Of a DNA stretch of 7,522 nt, positions 1 through 7,522 are shown piece by piece. A program made the translations under genes and the position numbers. Source of the stretch: Chthoniobacteraceae bacterium (GTDB lineage: Bacteria; Verrucomicrobiota; Verrucomicrobiia; Chthoniobacterales; Chthoniobacteraceae); assembly GCA_947478975.1 (NCBI GenBank), contig CANJYI010000134.1, positions 1-7,522 of the forward strand, given 5' to 3'. Under the pieces are notes generated by a model that did not search any database, was not told the origin of the DNA, and saw nothing but the letters and a program-made list of their open reading frames with translations. The first letter of the stretch is position 1. Every line of letters begins with the position of its first letter.

Positions 1-2099
1 ACCGGCTGGCGCACAATCCCAAGCGCCACACTCACATTGACCTGCGCCACACTGCTCGCCACCGCGCCCGCCGGGTTGCTCACCACCACGTCGTACGCAC
101 CTGCGTTTGCCGCGGAGGCGTTCGCCACCGTGTAGCTGAACTGGGTCGCACCCGGAATCGGCGCCCCATCACGCCGCCACTGGTAGGTGAGCGGCGCGCT
201 GCCTGTCGCCTGCACGCTGAGCGTCGTGCCCGCGCCTTCCCGCAACAAGGCCGACACCGGCTGCTTCGTAAACGTCACCGGCACAACCACCGCAACGTCC
301 GCCGAAGGCGCGGGCGCCACCGTCCCATACGCGTTGGCCACCACCACGTCAAAACGCCCCGCATCCGACAACGCCGCCCGCCGCAAGGTCAGCACCGACG
401 CCGTCGCGCCCGAAATGTTCAGTCCGTTTTTGCGCCACTGGTAGGTCACCCCGTCGCCGGTGGCGCTCACCGAAAGAGCGAACGTCCCGCCCGCCAGGAC
501 CGAGCCGCCCACCGGTCCCTTCAACAGCACCGGCCTCGCCCCCACTCCCAACGCCACCGCATTGCTCAACGCAGCGCCCGCAGGGTTTGTGAGCACCACA
601 TCGTAGCTCCCCACATCCGCGGCCTGCGCGGCAGCGATCGCGTACGTCGCCTGCGTTGCGCCCGCGATGTTCTGCCCGTCTTTGCGCCATTGGTAAGCCA
701 GCGGCGCGGTTCCCGTCGCGGCCACGGTAAATGCCGCCGGGGTGCCCGTCGCCACCGAGGCGGCCAGCGGGTGCGCGGTAATGCTCACAGGAGCGTACAG
801 ACTCAGCGTCGCCTTCGCGCTGGTGAGGTTTCCAGACCAGTTCCCCACCACCACATCGTAGCTCCCCACGTTCGCGCTTTGCACTGCGCCCACCGTGTAC
901 ACCGGCCCCGTCGCGCCCGTGATCGCCACCCCGTTCTTGCGCCACTGGTAGGTGATGGGCGCCGTCCCGGAAGCGCTCACCGAAAACGACGCCGCGCCCC
1001 CGGCTAGCGCCCCCGTGTTCACCGGTTGCGCGAGCAACGCAATCTGCCCGCCTCCCCCGGCTTGCACGGTCAACTGCGCCGCGTCGCTGGTCAGGCTGTT
1101 CCCCGGGTTTGCAACCACCACGTCGTAGACGCCCGCGTCCGCAGCCTGCGCCGCGGATACCACGAAGAAGGAAGCCGTTCCGCCTGTCAGCGGCTGCCCG
1201 TCCTTGCGCCACTGGTAGGTGATCGGTGCGGTGCCACTCGCCGACACGCTGAAGAACGCGTAATTCCCCGCGGAAACCGTCAACGCCACCGGCTGGTTCA
1301 CAATCGCAAGCGGGTTGGCCACGGTAAGGACCGCCGTGCCACTCGTCACCGAACCGGCGCGGTTGCTCACCTCCACATCGTAGATTGCCGCGTCCGCAGC
1401 CCGCAGACCGTTGAGCGTGTAGGCCGCGCTGGTTGCGCCGGAGATCGGCGCCCCGCCCTTGCGCCACTGGTAGCTGAGGGGCGCGCTGCCCGCCACCGCG
1501 ACGGTCAGCGTGGTAAACCCGCCCGCCACGCCCTGCGCGCTGGCGGGTTGGGTGCGGATGGAAGGCGGCACATTGCCCATGCCGTTAATCTCCACCAAGG
1601 CCGGCTCGCTCAGAACGCTGCCCGCTGCGTTGGTCACCACCACATCGTAATACCCTCCGCTGGAGAGGTTCACGTAGGGGATCCCATAGGACGAGAGCGT
1701 CGCGGACGGTATCTCCACGCCATCCCTGCGCCACTGGTAGGAAAGCGGCGCGGTGCCAGTGGCCGTCACCGAAAGGCTGAGCGAGGAGGACAGGTTGACC
1801 ACCACATCCCGTGGCTGGGCGGTGATCGCAACCGGAACGATCAACGTCGTGGTCAGGCTGAGGGGAGCCGGCGCGCTGGTGATGGCTCCGGCACCGTTGG
1901 TGACGACCACGTCATAGACGCCCACGTCGGAGGACTGCACGGAGCCGATCGAATACACCGCCTCAGTCGCACCCGCGATGGGGACCCCATCCTTGCGCCA
2001 CTGGTAGAGACGCGGGAAGGAGCCCTTCACCTCTGCCGTAAACGTTGCCTGTTCGCTGAGCCTTGCGGTGATTCCCGTCGACTGGAGCACCATCTGCAA
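1..2099 (-). repeat. Ig-like tandem array: closing pair of module B plus an Ig-only tail
   Basis: Eight complete Ig-like domains occur, with core tryptophan codons at 1998, 1731, 1464, 1209, 942, 687, 435 and 177 (lowest base of each codon), plus the opening strand of a ninth (VALGIVRQPV) at the left edge. The first two pair with the closing domains of module A. The remaining six form a tail without NHL units. Spacing tightens to 252-267 bases. A glycine run (VQAGGGGQIALL, near 1040-1065) separates two tail domains. The seventh in this array (core tryptophan at 435) is the most diverged, with DGVTYQWRKNG and GRFDVVVANAYG. Every copy carries YDVV or FDVV in place of a YxC strand. Confidence 0.85.
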
Positions 2100-4352
2100 T
2101 GGAGTGTCCTTGAGCACGCCCACCCAGAGCTTGGAATTTCCCGTGTCCGCCAAAATTAAATTTCCGTCCGGATCAACGGCGATGGAGTTGGGAGCTCTAA
2201 AGCCGGTCCCAATCGTGGTAACAGTCCCATTGAGATCCACACGGCGCACCCGGTTGTTGAGCGTATCGGCGACGTAGACAATTTCATTCGCATCCACGGC
2301 CACCCCTCGCGGTTGCCAATATCCATCAACAGGACGGGCATTTCCCGAGTACGTGCTGACGGTACCGTTTGGGGTGATCTTCCGAATGCAGTGAAACTGA
2401 TCTGCGAGGTAAAAATTCCCCGCCGCCGAGCGAGCCAATTGATGAGGAAAGGTGAAGCTCGCCACAGACGGCGCGCCGTCCACTATTCCCACGGTCTTAG
2501 GGTGAGTACCAACAAACGTGGAAACCGTCCCGCCGGGAGTGATTTTACGAATGCTGCCAGTTTCGTCCGTCACCGGCGGAAAGGACTCCGAAAGATAAAT
2601 CGTGTTATCTGGCAGGGCGACGATTCCGCCGATCCATCCGAATCGTGCAGTGCTCGCCTGCCCGTCTACGTATCCTGGACTCGCTGCGGTTGACCCCGCC
2701 ACATTCGAAACAACACCGCTTTGGGTCACCCTCACCAACCCATTGTTGTCTCCAACTAGGATGTTACCATCCCGATCTACCGCAATTCCCTGTCCCACAC
2801 TCAGTCCGGTCTTGACCGTTGAAACCACCCCCGCCCGCGTGACTTTCCGAATACTCTGGTTTCCGTAATCGGTCACAAAAATGTTCCCCGCTGAATCCAC
2901 TGTCACGCCGGCCGGTCCGTTAAATTGAGCCACGCTCCCCGTCCCGTCGGCGTCCCCAACACCGCCCATTCCCGCAATGGTCGTCACCTCGCCGCCTGAT
3001 GAAATCCGACGGACCTTGTAGTTGCCAGCGTCGCAGACATAAAGATTACCCAACGCATCCGAGGTAATCCCTACGATGTTGCCGAATTTTGCCTGCACTA
3101 CGGATCCATCAGTCGAGCCGTACTTGTCTTCGATGCCGGCAACGGTGGAAACAACTCCAGCAGGGGTGATTTTCTTAAGAACCCCGCCGTAATACGTCAC
3201 GTACAGGCTTCCGGAACCATCGATCGTGATGTCCTGCGGGTTTCGGATAGCCGGCGGGCCGACCACCGTGGTCACCACGCCCTGAGGCGTGATTTTTCTG
3301 ACCCTGTCGTTACCCCAATCCGCAAGGTACAAATTACCCGCTGCATCGTGCGTGATGCCCCTGGGTCGGTTAAACCGAGCATCAGTCCCTATCCCATCAG
3401 CAAAGCCGTTCCGAATTTCCGGATTTGCGTTTCCGACCAGCGTGGTGACTGTTCCGTCCGGCATGATTTTCCGGATGTTTGCATATTGATTATCAACAAC
3501 ATACACCGTTCCATTGTCCAAAACCGTGATCCCAGCAAGCACGCCAAACCTGGCGAAACCGCCCTTGCCGTCGGTGTTTCCACCCGCACTGGAATCACCA
3601 GCCAAAGTGCTCACCTGGCCTGAAGCAGATACTTTGATGACGTAACCCCCTGTCCGACCTGTTGCGACGTAGAAGTTCCCGCTGGAATCCCGGGCCACAC
3701 CGGCGGCATCCACATTCAACTGATTGTCCACGATCGTTGAAACCACACCCTCCGGCGTGATTTTCCTGAGCGAACCCTCGTCCACAACATAGAGGTTTCC
3801 AAGGTCGTCCCGCGTGATTCCGTGCAGTTCCCAAAAGCGGGCATCCGGCCCCTTTGCGTCGACCTTCCCGGAATTGGCCGGATTCCCCGCCAACGGGAAC
3901 CACTCTCCCGCGCCCTTGGGCAACGCCTGGAGCGTCAACGCTGCCGTGCCGCTCGTCGCACTCCCAAGCGTGTTGCTCACCAACACGTCATAGCTCGCCA
4001 CGTCACCTGCGGCTGCGCTCGGGATCGTGTAGCTCGCCCCGGTGGCTCCTGCGATCGGCGCCCCGCCCTTGCGCCACTGGAACGTCGGCGCGGGGTAGCC
4101 CGTCGCTCCGACCCGGAACGTCGCTGCCACCCCCGGGTACACGGTAACCGCCGCGGGTTGCTCGGTGATGACGGGCGCAGCGTTGACGGGCGTGGGGAGG
4201 CTCAGCGTCGCGACGGAACTGGTGACGGTTCCGACCGGATTGGTCAGCACCACATCGTAGGATCCGGCGTCCGTGGCGCTCACGGAAAGGAGTTTGTATT
4301 TGAAATAGTTGGCGTTCGCGATGGGCGTGCCGTCTTTGCGCCACTGGTAGCG
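1..4352 (-). CDS. In-frame continuation of the giant Ig-like/NHL protein beyond the TAG; no start, 3' end off the window
   Basis: Directly after the TAG, the same frame stays open for 1450 codons to the left edge. It begins mid-domain with RYQWRKDG, completing the interrupted Ig-like domain. Then come a second Ig-like domain, a 12-unit NHL array (2109-3902), two Ig-like domains, six more Ig-like domains and the start of another. The first in-frame ATG is at 3462-3464, inside a propeller blade, so independent translation restart looks unlikely. I checked the frame codon by codon through 2100-2720 and at many other points and saw no stop or frameshift. An open frame of this length with conserved domains argues either that the TAG is recent, erroneous or suppressed, or that decay has only just begun. 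The stretch is best read as the C-terminal part of the same gene. Any cell-wall, outer-membrane or secretion-sorting signal would lie beyond base 1. Confidence 0.82.
2109..3902 (-). repeat. NHL beta-propeller array B, 12 units, with shortened loops
   Basis: Twelve NHL units are colinear with array A but 42 residues shorter overall. The DG.G..A.F loop is absent or cut down before units 5, 8, 11 and 12 (for example VGPPAIRNPQDITID and KTGLSVGQGIAVD), and also in unit 2, where array A shares the loss. Unit 9 instead carries an extra stretch, SESFPPVTDETGS. Conserved strands include NLYLADWGNDRVRKITP, NLYVCDAGNYKVRRIS and IVYVADTLNNRVRRVD. No blade is interrupted by a stop. Confidence 0.87.
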
Positions 4353-4979
4353 CTACGGAGCGGTCCCCGTGGCGGTGACCGTGAATTCCGCGCTGTTGCC
4401 CTCGGCCACGGTGAGGCGCACAGGCTGCGTTGAGATGACCGGAGCGCGCAGCCCCGTGGAGCCGCCGATGGTCACCTGGGCTGGCTCGCTCAGCACACTC
4501 CCCGCGACATTCGTGACCACCACGTCGTAGTAGCCCGCGGCGGCAAGCGTCGCCGCCGCAATCGTGTAGCTGCTGCCGGTTGCCCCGGCAATATCCGCCC
4601 CGTTCTTGCGCCACTGGTAGTTCAGCGGCGCCGTGCCCGCCGCAACAACGCTCAAGGAAACGTCCATCCCGGGGCTCACGGAAGTATTCACCGGCTGGGT
4701 GGTGAAAGTCACGGGCGTGACCGTCGTCGTGCTCAGACTCAGCGCCGCCTGCGCGCTGGTGACGGCTCCCGCTCCGTTGGCAATGACCACGTCGTAGACG
4801 CCCACATCAGCGGGCTGCGCCGAGGGGATGGAATAAACGGCCGCTGTGGCACCCGCGACGGGGACGCCGCCTTTGCGCCATTGGTACGAAATCGGCCCAC
4901 TGCCGTTCACCTCGACATTGAAAGTCGCCTGGCCGCCACCCGGTTGGGCGGTTGCGGAGGGTTGGAGAACGATGGACAA
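3930..4979 (-). repeat. Four consecutive Ig-like domains at the A/B module junction
   Basis: Order in translation: 4731-4979 (SYQWRKGGVPVAGAT, VGVYDVVIANGAG), 4467-4715 (NYQWRKNGADIAGAT, GYYDVVVTNVAGSVLS), 4197-4445 (interrupted by TAG just before RYQWRKDG, then GSYDVVLTN) and 3930-4172 (FQWRKGGAPIAGAT, ASYDVLVSN). The first pair closes module A and the second opens module B. Core tryptophans are spaced 267-270 bases apart, i.e. 89-90 residues per domain. Confidence 0.85.
4353..4355 (-). other. In-frame TAG (nonsense codon) inside an Ig-like domain
   Basis: The minus strand reads ACG GGG ACC GCT CCG TAG CGC TAC, i.e. T-G-T-A-P-stop-R-Y, followed by QWRKDG. In most other Ig-like copies of this gene the codon is leucine or isoleucine: the module A counterpart reads APLRYQWRKNG with CTC, and others use CTG or CTT. 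TTG to TAG needs one change; CTG to TAG needs two. The plus strand here contains an 8-base perfect palindrome, TAGCGCTA, at 4348-4355. Seen directly: the stop and the intact frame on both sides. Inferred: a recent nonsense mutation or a base-call error. Confidence 0.9.
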
Positions 4980-7522
4980 AGGTGCGTCCTTCAAAATTCC
5001 AACGCGAATCTTGGCATTCTCCGTGTCTGTGACGATTAGCCTTCCGTTGCGATCCAACGCGATTCCGGTGGGGTAGTTGAAACCCACTTGATCGGCATCT
5101 CCATCCTCACTGCCTTCGCCAAACGGGATACCGGTGCCTGTGATGGAACTGACGGTTCCATCAAGGGTGATACGCCTGATTCTCTGATTGTTACGGTCTG
5201 CAACGTAGAGGCTGCCCGCGGGATCCACGGTAATTCCCAGCGGATGCCGGAATATCGCGTTAATTCCTTTTCCATCACGCAATCCAAACTCGGAGCCCGC
5301 GAGGGTTGTCACCATTCCGGCGGGTGTGATTTTGCGGATTAAGTTGTTCTCAAATTCGGCTACATAAACATTTCCAGCGGCGTCCACTGCGATTCCGTGG
5401 GGTGCATCAAAGCGTGCTGCGCTTCCCGGTCCGTCTGCATTTCCAGACGCTCCCGGTAGCCCGGCAAGTGTTCTAACTGTTCCTGCAGAGCTGATCACGC
5501 GGATAGTCTGGTTGGCGGTGTCTGCGATGTAGAGGGTGCCAGTCGCGTCGAAGGCAAGACCGCGCGGGAAGTTGAAACGAGCTTGAGATAGACTGCCATC
5601 GGCGCTTCCCACCTGGCCCGGGGCACCCGCAAAAAGAGTGACCTCCCCTGTCTTGGACACTCTTCGAATCACATGATTTCCGCTGTCAGCTACGTACATG
5701 TTGCCCAGATTGTCGAAACACAACGCATCTGGATCCCTGAAGCGGGCGAGGTTCCCGACCCCATCAGTGCTCCCGTAAACACCTGCCGAACCCACAAACG
5801 TGGTGACCACTCCCTGAGCATTGATCCGACGAATCGTGCTGTTTGAGTCAGAGACAAAGATATTTCCAGATTCATCCACGGCTACCCCAGATGGTCCAGA
5901 AAACCGCGCAGCGGAGCCAACTCCATCCGAACGTCCCACCCCGCCCCGCCCCGCATAGGTACTTACCAATCCTGTGGAGGTGATTTTCCGAATGGTGCGG
6001 TTTGTGGGGTCGCTCACAAAAACATTACCCGCAGCATCCGAGGACAAGAAACTTGTCTCTCCAAACGTGGCGTTGGTTCCCTGTCCATCCGTGGAGCCAG
6101 GAACACCGCGCTGTCCGGCCAAGGTAGACACTATCCCAGATGATGAGATTTTTCGAATCACCACATTCAGGAGGTCGGCCACATACACATTTCCGGACGT
6201 ATCGACCGCCACATCCGTGGGCCCCAGAAACCGTGCACTCGCGCTTGGACCGTCTACGTAGCCGTTTTTATTTACCCCCCCTGCGTAATGGCTGACCTGT
6301 CCAGAGAGCGTCACCTTGCGGATCCGGTCGGCTCCCCATTCCGCAACATACAGGTTTCCGGCTGCATCGTGCGCCAGTCCCTTCGGCCCCCAAAATTGGG
6401 CAGCTTCACCCGTTCCATCAATCAACCCAGACCCCGGCGAACCGGCCAAAGTGCTAACTGTGCCATCGGGCAAGATTTTCCGAATGCAACTATTGCTCTC
6501 ATCCACGACATAAACCACCCCTCCCACCACCGTGATTCCACGGAGGATACCAAAGAGAGCTTGGTTACCGGGACCGTTAATATAGCCTTTCTGGTCCTGG
6601 CTACCAGCGAGCACCCTAGCGTCTCCAGAAGGAGTCACCACCCAAATCCAGTGTCCGTCGGAAGCGTTTCCGGTTGAAACGTAAAGCGTTCCGGAAGCGT
6701 CGATCGCAAGTCCCCAAGGTGCGTTCAGAAAGCCCGAGATCTTGGATACTACCCCATCCGGCGTGATCTTCCGAATATACCCTCTATCAAGGAGGTACAG
6801 GTTTCCTGAGCTATCGACCACCGACGCACCGGGCGTTCCAAACTTGGCGCTCGCTGCCGGTCCATCGGTATTGCCGTATCCCCCCGGGTTTCCCGCCAGC
6901 GTGTACCAGGTGCCGGCACCCTTGGGCAGCGTCTGGAGCGTGAGCGAGGCAGTGACGCTGGTGACCGTACTGACCGCATTGGAGACGACGACATCGTAGC
7001 TGCCTGCATCGCCTGCGGCCGCGCTGGCGATCGTGTAGCTCGCCGCGGTGGCGCCCGCGATCGGCGCGCCGCCCTTGCGCCACTGGAACGTCGGCGCGGG
7101 ATAGCCCGTCGCTCCGACACGGAACGTCGCCGCCACCCCGGGGTATGTGGCCACCGCTGCGGGCTGTTCGGTGATGACGGGCACGGCATTGGTTGGCGGG
7201 GGAATGGTTAGCGAGGCCACCGCGCTGGTGGCGTTCCCAGCCGGGTTGCTCACGACCACGTCGTAGCTGCCGACATCCGCAGCAGATACGGCGAGGATCT
7301 TGTAGGAGAGATAGTTTGCGTTGGCGATCGGGACCCCGTTTTTGCGCCACTGGTAACGGAGAGGCGCGTCGCCGCTGGCGAGGACGTTGAACACAACGGT
7401 GTCGCCCACGGCGCTGGTCACGCCCACCGGTTGGCTGGTGACAGTCGGCGCGCCCAAGGGCCCGACGGGCCCCGACGGGGACACCGTCAGCGTCGCTCCG
7501 TTGCTGGTCACACTCCCGCCCG
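4353..7522 (-). CDS. Giant Ig-like/NHL-repeat protein, 5'-truncated by the window edge, ending at an in-frame TAG
   Basis: This is the upstream part of a giant modular protein, with 1055 codons visible before a TAG. No true start is present: the GTG at 7509-7511 lies inside a beta-strand of an Ig-like domain, and the frame is open to base 7522. Counting residues from that GTG, the order is the end of one Ig-like domain (1-20), two Ig-like domains (about 21-103 and 112-192), twelve NHL units (about 202-841), two Ig-like domains (about 845-927 and 933-1015) and the first strands of a fifth (from 1023). Ig-like domains show YQWRKNG or FQWRKGG and later YDVVVSN. NHL units show NLYVAE, IRKITP and VSTLAG-type motifs. 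Such domains usually bind proteins or glycans outside the cell; the partner is unknown. No membrane segment or catalytic motif is visible. The frame continues open past the TAG with homologous domains, so this is probably not the natural C-terminus. The domain calls are firm; the biological role is inferred. Confidence 0.9.
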   Translation of the reverse strand, partial: GGSVTSNGATLTVSPSGPVGPLGAPTVTSQPVGVTSAVGDTVVFNVLASGDAPLRYQWRKNGVPIANANYLSYKILAVSAADVGSYDVVVSNPAGNATSAVASLTIPPPTNAVPVITEQPAAVATYPGVAATFRVGATGYPAPTFQWRKGGAPIAGATAASYTIASAAAGDAGSYDVVVSNAVSTVTSVTASLTLQTLPKGAGTWYTLAGNPGGYGNTDGPAASAKFGTPGASVVDSSGNLYLLDRGYIRKITPDGVVSKISGFLNAPWGLAIDASGTLYVSTGNASDGHWIWVVTPSGDARVLAGSQDQKGYINGPGNQALFGILRGITVVGGVVYVVDESNSCIRKILPDGTVSTLAGSPGSGLIDGTGEAAQFWGPKGLAHDAAGNLYVAEWGADRIRKVTLSGQVSHYAGGVNKNGYVDGPSASARFLGPTDVAVDTSGNVYVADLLNVVIRKISSSGIVSTLAGQRGVPGSTDGQGTNATFGETSFLSSDAAGNVFVSDPTNRTIRKITSTGLVSTYAGRGGVGRSDGVGSAARFSGPSGVAVDESGNIFVSDSNSTIRRINAQGVVTTFVGSAGVYGSTDGVGNLARFRDPDALCFDNLGNMYVADSGNHVIRRVSKTGEVTLFAGAPGQVGSADGSLSQARFNFPRGLAFDATGTLYIADTANQTIRVISSAGTVRTLAGLPGASGNADGPGSAARFDAPHGIAVDAAGNVYVAEFENNLIRKITPAGMVTTLAGSEFGLRDGKGINAIFRHPLGITVDPAGSLYVADRNNQRIRRITLDGTVSSITGTGIPFGEGSEDGDADQVGFNYPTGIALDRNGRLIVTDTENAKIRVGILKDAPLSIVLQPSATAQPGGGQATFNVEVNGSGPISYQWRKGGVPVAGATAAVYSIPSAQPADVGVYDVVIANGAGAVTSAQAALSLSTTTVTPVTFTTQPVNTSVSPGMDVSLSVVAAGTAPLNYQWRKNGADIAGATGSSYTIAAATLAAAGYYDVVVTNVAGSVLSEPAQVTIGGSTGLRAPVISTQPVRLTVAEGNSAEFTVTATGTAP
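4989..6908 (-). repeat. NHL beta-propeller array A, 12 units
   Basis: Twelve consecutive NHL-type units average about 53 residues. Each has a loop such as NTDGPAASAKF or STDGVGNLARF, a strand pair such as GVAVDESGNIFVSD, and a closing strand such as IRKITPDGVVS followed by LAG. The canonical NHL unit is about 40-45 residues; the excess is the DG.G..A.F loop. Unit 2 is the only one clearly lacking this loop. Twelve units suit two six-bladed propellers, but the fold is inferred. NHL propellers generally serve as binding scaffolds. The segment starts just after LPKGAGT and ends at ILKD. Confidence 0.88.
6936..7451 (-). repeat. Two Ig-like domains at the N-terminal side of module A
   Basis: The first domain (7203-7451) has YQWRKNGVPIANANY and GSYDVVVSNPAGNATS. 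The second (6936-7178) has the variant FQWRKGGAPIAGAT and GSYDVVVSNAVSTVTS. The core tryptophan is kept, but the late-strand position that is usually YxC reads YDV, so no conventional intradomain disulfide is possible. PPPTNAVP joins the two domains. They most resemble I-set/Ig_3-like bacterial repeats. Confidence 0.85.
7452..7522 (-). repeat. C-terminal strands of an upstream Ig-like domain, cut by the window edge
   Basis: The frame reads GGSVTSNGATLTVSPSG, matching the last strands of the neighbouring Ig-like domains (for example AGNATSAVASLTI), followed by a GPVGPLG linker. It shows that the protein continues upstream with at least one more Ig-like domain, so the GTG inside this segment is not the true start. 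Confidence 0.75.

Larger units (their letters stand above)
1587..4445 (-). repeat. Module B: diverged second copy of the Ig-Ig-NHL(12)-Ig-Ig unit
   Basis: This is a 953-codon unit colinear with module A. Individual blades pair one to one: the third blades share GI-L/V-x-GITV, and the fourth share a histidine-containing HDAAGNLY followed by WG.DR.RK. The array therefore arose by copying the whole module rather than by independent assembly of repeats. It carries the TAG in its first Ig-like domain and has several shortened blade loops compared with module A. Confidence 0.87.
4446..7451 (-). repeat. Module A: Ig-Ig-NHL(12)-Ig-Ig unit, first copy of the tandem duplication
   Basis: This is a 1002-codon unit: two Ig-like domains, a linker LPKGAGTWYTLAGNP, twelve NHL units, the boundary motif RVGILKDAPL, and two Ig-like domains. 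The next unit repeats the same order with matching linkers (LPKGAGEWFPLAGNP, LWVGVLKDTPL). The Ig tryptophan codons of the first two domains lie exactly 3006 bases from those of module B; those of the last two lie 2880 bases away. The 126-base difference is entirely within the NHL arrays. Confidence 0.88.

Noticed and set aside
349..1467. Minus-strand 372-residue open frame in another phase
   Set aside because: It overlaps the Ig-like domains in a different frame. The repeated HLPVAQ is the frame-shifted reading of TYQWRK, and it has no independent domain signal.
1026..2159. Plus-strand 377-residue open frame, and other plus-strand frames
   Set aside because: It lies opposite the conserved Ig-like array. 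Its translation is arginine- and histidine-rich with a repeating RLPVLAPLV pattern that merely mirrors the Ig repeat, as expected for a shadow frame in GC-rich repetitive DNA.
4348..4355. Palindrome TAGCGCTA as an operator or recombination site
   Set aside because: Eight bases of symmetry inside coding repeats can easily occur by chance. No flanking repeats or element boundaries accompany it.
4003..4614. Minus-strand 203-residue frame spanning the TAG, considered as a frameshift bypass
   Set aside because: It gives low-complexity Arg/Gly-rich sequence with no Ig motifs, whereas the main frame has intact motifs on both sides of the TAG. The lesion is a substitution-type stop, not a frameshift.
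7509..7511. GTG as the start codon of the main gene
   Set aside because: Codons upstream to 7522 continue the Ig-like pattern (GGSVTSN), no ribosome binding site is visible, and there is no signal peptide after it.
1..7522. The regular short repeats (gcgcca-tgg cores) as a CRISPR or intergenic repeat array
   Set aside because: The spacing is 252-270 bases, each core encodes the QWR strand of an Ig-like domain in frame, and the sequence between cores is coding and homologous, not unique spacers.

Overview
The window lies entirely inside one very long protein-coding region on the minus strand. It is open at both edges: the 5' end is beyond base 7522 and the 3' end is beyond base 1. I see no intergenic space, promoter, ribosome binding site, terminator, RNA gene, CRISPR array or insertion sequence. 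The reading frame (codons whose lowest coordinate is divisible by 3) gives 2505 sense codons, interrupted by a single in-frame TAG at 4353-4355. The product is a giant, apparently extracellular protein made only of immunoglobulin-like beta-sandwich domains and NHL beta-propeller repeats. No catalytic domain is visible.

Organism: the Ig-like consensus (YQWRK.G, then SYDVVV.N.AG..TS), joined to NHL arrays carrying a DG.G..A.F loop and having high GC, resembles giant secreted proteins of Verrucomicrobiota, particularly Opitutales/Opitutaceae. This is recognition by style, with moderate confidence, and was not checked by a search.

Layout in translation order (right to left): the last strands of an Ig-like domain (7452-7522); module A (4446-7451), made of two Ig-like domains, a 12-unit NHL array and two more Ig-like domains; module B (1587-4445), a diverged tandem copy of module A in the same order and with the same boundary motifs; and an Ig-only tail (1-1586) with six further complete Ig-like domains and the start of another. 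The TAG falls in the first Ig-like domain of module B, where the equivalent codon of most other copies encodes leucine.

Most notable: a roughly 950-1000 residue Ig2-NHL12-Ig2 unit duplicated in tandem; the nonsense codon at the start of the second copy; a short Ig segment nearly identical between copies although the rest has diverged; loop deletions confined to the second propeller array; Ig-like domains with no cysteine at the usual disulfide positions; and a sharp GC difference between Ig and NHL segments. The likely role is a modular surface or secreted binding/adhesion protein, but no ligand can be read from the sequence.
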